From: Prostheceraeus crozeri
Taxonomy: Eukaryota > Platyhelminthes > Polycladida > Euryleptidae
DNA length: 64,000 nt
NCBI GenBank assembly: GCA_907163375.1
Contig: CAJQUW010003455.1
Location: 124,001 to 188,000 of the forward strand
Direction of reading: 5' to 3'
A program made the position numbers and the translations under genes. The first letter of the stretch is position 1; each line of letters opens with the position of its first letter. This document shows, piece after piece, positions 56,849 through 64,000 of the stretch. Below the pieces are notes generated by a model that worked only from the letters and a program-made list of their open reading frames with translations, ran no database searches and was not told the origin of the DNA.

Positions 56849-58707
56849 ATGGTGAGAACTTACAAAAGAAAAACGTCTCGGGTTGAGAATACTCCGACTT
56901 TGACTACTTTGCAAGCAGCTGCTGATCGAGTGAAGAATGGAACATCCATCCGCCAAACTGCAGACGAATTTAAGGTAGACCCAAGTTTAACTTTGTTTCA
57001 GTTTATATCACAGCGTACTCTTAGGACACATTCTATTTTTAGGTGAACTTCATGACGTTGCACCGTTTTATCAAACGCGAAAACTTGGGAATGGAATCGA
57101 CCGTTGGATACAAGAAAGCTAACCAAGTTTTGAACAACCAACAGGAAGCAGCTTTGGTTGAGTATATTATCAAAGCGTCTAAAATATATTTTGGTTTGAC
57201 ACCAAAAGAGGTTAGACAGTTCGTCTATAAGTTTGTGATTGAGAATGATATCGTGTGTCCAAAATCGTGGATCGATACGTGTATGGCTGGACCTGACTGG
57301 TTTACGTCCTTCCTAAAGCGAAATTCTCGCTTATCGATTCGCTCACCACAGGCAACTAGCCTTGGCAGGGCTTCAAGTTTCAACAGGTCCAATGTTGAAG
57401 CCTTTTTTAATAACTTGCAGGAGGTTCTGGATAAACATCAATTTGATTGTCGTGATATCTACAACATTGACGAGACTGGTTTGACAACTGTTCAAAAGCC
57501 AAATCGCATTCTTGCTGAGAAAGGTTCGAAGCAGGTAGGAGCGATTACCTCAGCAGAGAGAGGAGCACTTGTTACTTTAGTGACCGCTGTCAGCGCCAGC
57601 GGCAATGCTGTTCCTCCCATGTTCGTCTTTCCGAGAGTACATTTCAAGGATCATTTTGTAAATGACGGGCCTCCGGGCTGTACTGGTGCTGCTCATCCAT
57701 CAGGATGGATGACAGGACCCAATTTTATAATATTTTTGCAGCATTTTGTAACTACTGTCCGTAGCTCACCTGAGAAGCCAGTTCTAGTTCTTTTGGACAA
57801 TCATGAATCACATGTGAACTACGATTGTATTGAGTTTTGTAGAGAACATGGCATTGTCCTTGTGTCTTTTCCCGCACATTGTTCCCACAAACTCCAACCA
57901 TTGGACCGAAGTGTCTACGGTCCGTTGAAGAAATATTATAATGCTTCATGTGATTCTTGGCAAAAGGCTCATCCTGGCAAAACAATGACGATCTATGATA
58001 TACCAAAAATTGCCAGCGATGCTTGGTCACGAGCTTTGTCCCCATTGAATATTCTAAGTGGCTTTCGAGTGTCTGGAATTTTCCCTTTTAATCGACATAT
58101 ATTCACTGACGACGAATTTTTGCCTGGTTACACAACCGATAGACCTTTGAGTCCACCGGTTCTCGTTGAGCATGAGGAAGATAGCCAAATTGCTCATCTG
58201 TCTTTCGATAGGCCATGTCATGATGATAATCTTTTACCGCAGCGCTTTACAACGGATCAGTCTCTAAGTGACATGCCAGGGACATCTCGACAGAGCATTG
58301 ATCATCCAAATGAGTCAAGCCCAGGTCTGGGCATGACTGCAGTTCTGCAGGTGTCTCCAGAAATGATTCGCCCGCCCTCCAAGGCTCTGGCAAGGAAAAG
58401 TAGACCTAATGGCAGAAGACGAAGAACCGAAATTTTGACTAGTTCACCGATAAGGAAGAAGCTGTTTGAAGAAAAGAAGCAAAAGGGAGAAAATAGGCCT
58501 GCGAAAAAGACACGTATCACGAAGAAGCAGCGCGCTGAAAGCAAGGCAGTTACATCCGAAGAAAATATCTGCTTGTTTTGTGGCGATACGTTTGAAAACT
58601 CTGTACCTGGTGAAAACTGGGTTCAGTATATTGAATGCGGTGATTGGGCCCACGCGGACTGCACCGAGAATGAAGGGCCTTTTGTATGTCATGTTTGCAA
58701 CTTATAA
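56849..58707 (+). CDS. pogo/Tigger-type transposase with C-terminal PHD-like finger
   Basis: Exon 1 is 56849-56974 (MVRTYKRKTSRV ... GTSIRQTADEFK, HTH-psq helix region). A 68-bp intron (GTAGAC...TTTTTAG) follows, then exon 2 is 57043-58707, in frame, 596 aa in all. Exon 2 completes the HTH (FMTLHRFIKRE), then the HTH-CENPB-type region (WFTSFLKRN). The DDE core has IYNIDETGL (Asp 1), VLLDNHESH (Asp 2) and SHKLQPLDRSVYGPLK (Asp 3; 35 residues between the last two), then GFRVSGIFPFNRHIF. A basic tail (RKSRPNGRRRR, KKTRITKKQR) precedes a C-terminal CLFC...IEC...WAHADC...CHVC zinc module like a PHD finger. No stops or shifts are visible, so it is potentially active. Confidence 0.9.
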
Positions 58708-59509
58708 ACATATAGAAATCATAGTGAGTGTGCGTTTGAGAATGTTTTCTACTATCCTCATATTTTTTTAGTCATATTTCTCATGCTACCGGGTTTGGTA
58801 TATTAGAATGAAACATTTGATGACGATATAATTATAACGTCGTTTGTAACAGCTTGCCCCGCTTGCTGTAACAATATGCCCCGTATATGGGGCAATTTGT
58901 TACAAATTTTTACTTGTAATTAAATGTTTGCCACAGGAATAGTATTTAGTTTTTCTTCATTCTACTGCATGTACATTATGTCTCACGATCTAAATATGTT
59001 CCAGCAAAGAAATTAGGCAAAAAGCACAAATACTTCGGTCACAATCTCAAAAAAATCAAAAATTGTAACAACTAGCCCCGGTCTCCCCTAATTACTTAAA
59101 ATAGGCCTACAGTAGACCTAAGTCTTTTCAAAAAAAGTTTTCCTTATGAAATTAAAAAGGCTCTCCTAAAACCCCTCCTTCGAATTTTTTTTTGAATCCT
59201 AGAGTCTTAAGATTTTACCAGTCAAAATCCACTAGAAGTACCGGTATGTGCCTTTAAAATGATCCTTTCTGCAACAAGCACCATCATACATTAAACCCTG
59301 TTTCGCTCATAGGTAGGGTAATTTCTATTAGGCTTAAGCTTACACTTATTCTATCATTCTTGGATTTGAATATACGTAAGCTTAAGTGTCTATTCTTGCT
59401 GCTGAAATTGATTCACTTCATGGAGAATAGCTCAGTCATTTCAATTGAATGCACGTAATTTTGTAAGCAATCGTCCTACCTGAAACTGTGGCATAAATAA
59501 CAGCGCAGA

Positions 59510-61455
59510 AGGGCGGAACGTATCTTCCTTGACACCAGATCTGAAGAGGCTAGACGTTTGCGCAATCATACATCTAACCTCTTGAAACAAGCAATCCGCA
59601 GATCTATTTACAATTTTGAATTATCTTTGGCTAACAGTACAATCCTAAGCGATTCTGGAACTATGTAAAATCTAAACAAAAGGTTCGATCCACCGTTGGT
59701 CCGCTTGTCGACCCGTCCACAGACCGAGTAGTGTATGATCCCCTACACTCAGCTACTATTCTTGGTGATTCCTACAAATTTGCTTTCACCTCTGAGTCTC
59801 TTCCCATACCTGCTGTTCATGCACAAACTGATCATTGCCTCGCTGATGTAGTCTTCACACCTGATAGAATTCGCTTCCACCTATCACATAAGAAGAATTT
59901 CTCCTCCCCTGGCCCTGATGGCATTCAATATATCTGCTACAAACAAGGTGCTTTTGTTCTGCTTCCACTTCTTGCTCGCCTTTTCCAGATCTTTTTTGAG
60001 TTGGGGAATATCCCGCTAGTCTGGAAGCACGCTCTGGTTACTCCTATACATAAGAAAGGTTGTCGCAAGAAGGCAGAGAATTACCGTCCGGTTAGCCTGA
60101 CTTGTACTGCCTCCAAATTGATGGAGTCGATTGTTCGCGATCACCTGTGGCAGTTCTGGAACCAATATGACATAATCAAGCGCTCTCAATTTGGTTTTCG
60201 ATCCAATTCGTCTAGTACCCACCAGCTCTTAGAATTCCTCGAGGATTTAACATCTGTTGTGGATCGCGGTCAGTGGGCTGACGTCATCTATCTCGATTTT
60301 GAAAAAGCGTTCAATTCAGTCCCTCACTTTCGTCTCCTCTCGAAATTGACTTCCTTGGGCATTGGAGGGAGACTTCTATGTTTTCTGAAAGCTTTTCTTG
60401 AGGATAGAACTGAGAGTGTTGTCGTGGATGGTGTGCATTCTTCCCCCTACAGCATGATTTCTGGTGTCCCCCAGGGATCCGTTTTAGGCCCAGATCTGTT
60501 TGTCGCCTTTATTAATGACATTGATGACACCTTGACGAACTCTTCTTTATTGAAATATGCTGATGATGTAAAATTGTACTCCGAAATCAAGCGCACTGAT
60601 CCCCTGAAAGCCAAAGAACTTTTGCAAGCTGACCTCAACGCTGTAACCACCTGGTCGAAGAAATGGCAGCTATCGCTCAATCCCCAAAAGTGCTCCATTC
60701 TACACTTTGGATTTCGCAATCCAGCCTCGGACTACCGTCTGGATGGAAGTTTCCTGAATAATTCCAAGTGTGTCAAAGACCTTGGAGTTCTGATTTCAAA
60801 AGACCTAAAATTCTCTCGGCACATTCTGACCTGTGTTCAGAAAGCGAATCGCATTGTATCTGCCATCCTCAGGACATTCGTCTCTCGGGACGCCGATCTG
60901 CTTATTCGTCTCTTCAAGACACTGGTCCGCCCTCACCTCGAATATGCCATCCCAGTCTGGAATCCATCCCTGAATAAAGACATTCTGGCTATCGAACGTG
61001 TACAACGTCGATTCACCAAAAGCATCCGTGGTCTATCCTCGTTACCCTACGAAGAAAGACTGAGAGCTCTGAAACTCCCAACACTACAATGTCGTCGTCG
61101 GATTATGGACCTTACAACCGTGTTCAAAATATGTAACCACCTTACTCCAAGTGATCGTAATTCCTTCTTCACCTTTAGTGTTTCCCGAACCCGTGGACAT
61201 AACTACAAAATTTTCCGCCACCCAACAAATCTGAATTGTCGCCTATCCTCTTTTTCCCACCGCATTATAGATGACTGGAACCGCCTCCCCGACGATATTG
61301 TGAACAGTGAAACGGTGAAACAGTTTAAACGAAAGCTTTTTATGTTTTATTGTAACTTCTAATTGTTCCCTCCTGAATGTATTTCCTGTGTTGCCTTGGT
61401 GCTCCTTGCACTTATTGGTGTACTAAATAAATAAATAAATAAAATAAATAAATTT
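59510..61455 (+). mobile_element. 5'-truncated CR1/L2-like LINE
   Basis: It begins in the endonuclease-RT linker (ERIFLDTRSEEARRLRNHTS). After a one-base shift near 59640 it enters the RT frame 59731-61362, and it ends with an AAATAAATAAAT repeat (about 61425-61452), a typical LINE tail of this group. The LINE lies immediately before the Tigger relic. Confidence 0.88.
59731..61362 (+). pseudogene. LINE reverse transcriptase, 543 aa, N-truncated
   Basis: The RT blocks in order are SSPGPDGIQY, WKHALVTPIHKKGCRKKAEN, YRPVSLTCTASKLME, SQFGFRSNSS, VIYLDFEKAFNSVPH (Asp), ISGVPQGSVLGPDLF, LKYADDVKLYSEI (ADD) and KDLGVLISKDLKFS. The C-terminal part (HLEYAIPVWNPSL, IERVQRRFTKSI) is typical of CR1/L2/Jockey-like LINEs. 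The reading frame is intact, but the upstream endonuclease is missing and a frameshift lies near 59640. It would have reverse-transcribed at the target site. Confidence 0.85.
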
Positions 61456-61483
61456 GAACCTTAAACATTTTCTTATTTTTTCA

Positions 61484-61800
61484 GGCTGTGTCATGGGGCA
61501 GAGATGTCGATCAAAGGGACTTCGAGGTCAATCGTCGTCAGAAGAACAGCTAGGAAATGCAATTGAGTCTGTTACCAAGGGAATGTCGGTGAAGAAGGCT
61601 GCATAGAGACTTACAAAATTCCACGCCGAACGCTGAGAAATCACATCAAGAAGGGTACTAGAACCAAATCTACGGGAAGACGAATGACATTGGATAACGA
61701 TGAAGTAGAGGACTTAGTGAGAAGGATTATCCGATTCTGTGATCTCGGATTCCCTTTGAGTAAGAAGATGATTCAACTGTATGTGGGTGAATTCAGCTAG
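61484..61800 (+). pseudogene. Tigger/pogo N-terminal (HTH-psq) relic
   Basis: An acceptor TTTTTTCAG precedes the coding sequence. SEEQLGNAIESVTKGMSVKK is followed by a frameshift near 61604. IPRRTLRNHIKKG and then EDLVRRIIRFCDLGFPLSKK follow, ending in a stop at 61800. This is the psq-type HTH and the following CENP-B-like helix region of a Tigger-type transposase. It is a different family from the intact gene at 56849. The catalytic core is absent downstream. Confidence 0.75.
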
Positions 61801-62161
61801 AACTCCCGATTTGATGTCTTCTGCTGCTCAAATATAAAATAATGTTATTATGACTGCAAAATTTTTTCACTGATTAATATCAGTTCAAATTGCTTAGGTA
61901 CAAATATTCTTTTTTCTCAGTTATCACTTCTTTGAGCAGTAATACATGATCAAAATCCAAGAACATGCCAAAAACAAGTGTCTTCAATGCGACAAGGGTA
62001 TCTTTCGACAATTTCTACGGGTTGATAGTTGAAATTTGCTGCTTGATAATTTACTAATATATTACTCAGTAGAAATATATATTTCTGAAAATATAAATTC
62101 CGTTCATTGCAGTTGTATACTTAGTGCATGCCACCACAAAAATACATGTCCTCGAAAATAT

Positions 62162-62597
62162 ATGTCCCTTAACCGACGCCTTTTTTGTCCCTTAACCGAC
62201 GCTATTAAACAATGAAAGAAAAATGATATTTTGAAGTATTTTGGAATGATACAGTAGTCTATATAAGTTATGAAAACATAATAAAATATGAATGCCGAAA
62301 CTATAAAGGAAATTTCCCTATTTTGAAGATTTTGTCATTTGTCGTTCTGATTTTGACCACAAAATGTCCCTTAACCGACGCCGATGTTAAATCATTTTTA
62401 GAGTTGACTGCTAAGTTTGTAATTGATATACACTTATTATGTGATTGAGATAAAATATGTGTTCGAAATGAGACAAAAAGAATAGCAATTAAACAATTAA
62501 AAAATTACTTGCAGTCAACAATATCGCAAAACATTCACAAAACGTCCATTAACCGACGCCGTCGGTTAAGGGATAAATGGCGTCGGTTAAGGGACAT
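62162..62597. mobile_element. 436-bp MITE with ends ATGTCCCTTAACCGACGCC
   Basis: The inverted ends are 62162-62180 and 62579-62597. The 17-bp word GTCCCTTAACCGACGCC is repeated inside at about 62186, 62365 and 62544, and an inverted partner GTCGGTTAAGGGA lies next to the right end. No coding sequence. The target duplication is not clear. Confidence 0.85.
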
Positions 62598-64000
62598 GTT
62601 ATACGATAGAAATCTCTAGATTCGTTAATTGAATCTTATGTTAACTAATCTTCTAGATTCGTTAACTGAATCATTTGAAGTTTTCTGTCAGAATGTTTTG
62701 AAAATACAGAGCAAGTCAAGTCGGTCATGGACTCGTAGACATGGGGTATACTATCTAGGAATTCATGAGTCTCCATAAACGTAAGACGTGATGACGTAAC
62801 ATTCAGATTTCCGACAAGTTGGTTCGTCGAATTGTAGCTCAACTTATCAGAGTCAATCAGTGTTGCATAGAGAGTCAATCAGTGCTTCTTTTTTTCCGCC
62901 TCCGACGCCCACTATCTGCAACAGTCACAAAATATCTTTGACATGGTGATGATATTGATGTGCGCGCGCACATTTTCTCAGCTCCTTAGGACATAATCAT
63001 GAGTCACTGTCGAGTTTGGGGAAACATCAATATAAAGATATCTTAAGATTCAAGCGTCACAAATCGACGGTCTGCTCTCGATTGCATTGTGAAGCTCACA
63101 AGCAGGCGTAAGTAAATGACTATCATCACTTTTCATTTTGCTTTGATATTCCTTTGATGATGCAAACTCAGTATTAATCCTAAGAGTTTAAGGCTCATCT
63201 TTATAGTGAAACAAAGATTCATAACCAATTAACCTTATGGAATATGATGATCCTCCTTTCGGTGTTGCAAATTTCATAAGGTAGATGAATAAAATCGATC
63301 CTTCTTTTTCTTACCAAAGTTGAAGCTATTCATAGACAAAGAAACATATAGTCTTGCATCATCAAAAGGTACTTTTGAGACCATTGTCTGTTGTCTCTTT
63401 CTTTTCGATGTAATTCCTTAACCCGGTTCTTGGGGGTAGGAACTTCTCCACACCTTCTTTAAGTTGGCTGACTTGAATGATTATCAGCTAGATGAATTGA
63501 TGTTTAAATTTCTTTGCTATTAAGGCTTTAAATAGGTTGATAGTTCACCTATCAGAATTTTAAGACTGAATTTAAGTAAGATTTAAGTCATTTTTCATTG
63601 AAATTGCTTAAGTTGATAAATAATCCATTGTGTAACTTAAAGCATCGTCAAATCGTCGTAAAGTAGGCTTACGTCTCTATTCTTATACGTTGGAAATGAG
63701 TAAAATTTCAGTACGCGATTTTCTAAGTAGCCTATAAAGATACTGCCTGAATTAACGATACATAGGCCTAACCTCCTTTTATCACTTAGTAGGTCATTAT
63801 CAGCTTCAAATTATCTATGCATAATCCAAGAATTTGAATTTAACCCTAACAGAGGTTAATCATAGAAAGTCTACAGCCATAGAAGGAGGTTATGCCACAT
63901 ATTGCAATCATTGACATCTTTGACGTCTCGCGCCAAGGACATTCCGTGCCATTAATTCCAATATTCGTACTACATGTATATCTATCACATAAAACGCATG
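62598..64000. other. no gene recognised
   Basis: AT-rich sequence with short domain-free open frames. TAGGCCTA occurs at about 63763. Confidence 0.4.

Larger units (their letters stand above)
55704..59088 (+). mobile_element. complete pogo/Tigger-type transposon, 3.4 kb
   Basis: The inverted ends share GACCGGGGCTAGTTGTTACA (55707-55726, mirrored at 59065-59083). The nearest flanking TA dinucleotides are at 55702-55703 and 59089-59090, as expected for pogo elements. The 16-bp word GGGGCAAGTTGTTACA or a close variant recurs at both ends, at least eight times. It encloses an uninterrupted two-exon transposase gene. Confidence 0.9.

Noticed and set aside
1..64000. CRISPR arrays, operons, phage or bacterial genes
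   Set aside because: No regularly spaced short direct repeats with unique spacers, and gene structure is eukaryotic with spliceosomal introns.

Overview
This window is eukaryotic and AT-rich. It has no operons or bacterial-type genes. It is a dense, nested assemblage of transposable elements, with a few spliced genes whose introns carry GT/AG borders. The element spectrum is Penelope-like retroelements with GIY-YIG domains, EnSpm/CACTA, piggyBac, hAT, mariner, a pogo/Tigger transposase with a PHD-like tail, a CR1/L2-like LINE and foldback elements. Together with the recurrent palindrome TAGGCCTA, this suggests a marine invertebrate, perhaps an echinoderm or other deuterostome. That assignment is an inference with low certainty.

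Layout, left part (about 0.5-29.3 kb). A giant inverted duplication has arms at 474-5195 and 22963-29333. The arms meet exactly at the two ends of a 16.1-kb CACTA element (6853-22962, termini CACTAGTC...GACTAGTG, flanked by CG). A 1.65-kb foldback element (5196-6850) lies between the left arm and the CACTA element. The CACTA element carries a tnp2-type transposase (9167-13890, broken), a BEN-domain gene (exons 14070-14243 and 20699-21593), an antisense hAT gene (10414-12061) and a mirrored pair of Penelope-like copies (15956-20078) with hammerhead ribozymes.

Middle part (29.3-44 kb). A 0.7-kb foldback element is followed by a six-exon BEN-domain gene (30997-39401) whose exon phases all agree. 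Its last intron holds a piggyBac (33753-36460, TTAA target) and a hAT (36934-39250, 8-bp target duplication). A CACTA right terminus (39757) lies 356 bp past the BEN stop codon, as in the first CACTA copy, so BEN genes may be a standard component of this CACTA family. A second gene (41014-43957) has its last visible exon split by a 2.56-kb foldback element with a clean 9-bp target duplication.

Right part (44-64 kb). A mariner (44037-52374, TA target) is split by a 7.3-kb hAT-like insertion (8-bp target duplication). That insertion contains an intact 747-residue Penelope-like element with inverted terminal copies. Then come a complete pogo/Tigger element with one 68-bp intron and a PHD-like C-terminus (55704-59088), a 5'-truncated LINE (about 59510-61455), a Tigger N-terminal relic (61484-61800) and a small MITE (62162-62597). 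The rest is noncoding sequence in which I see no gene.
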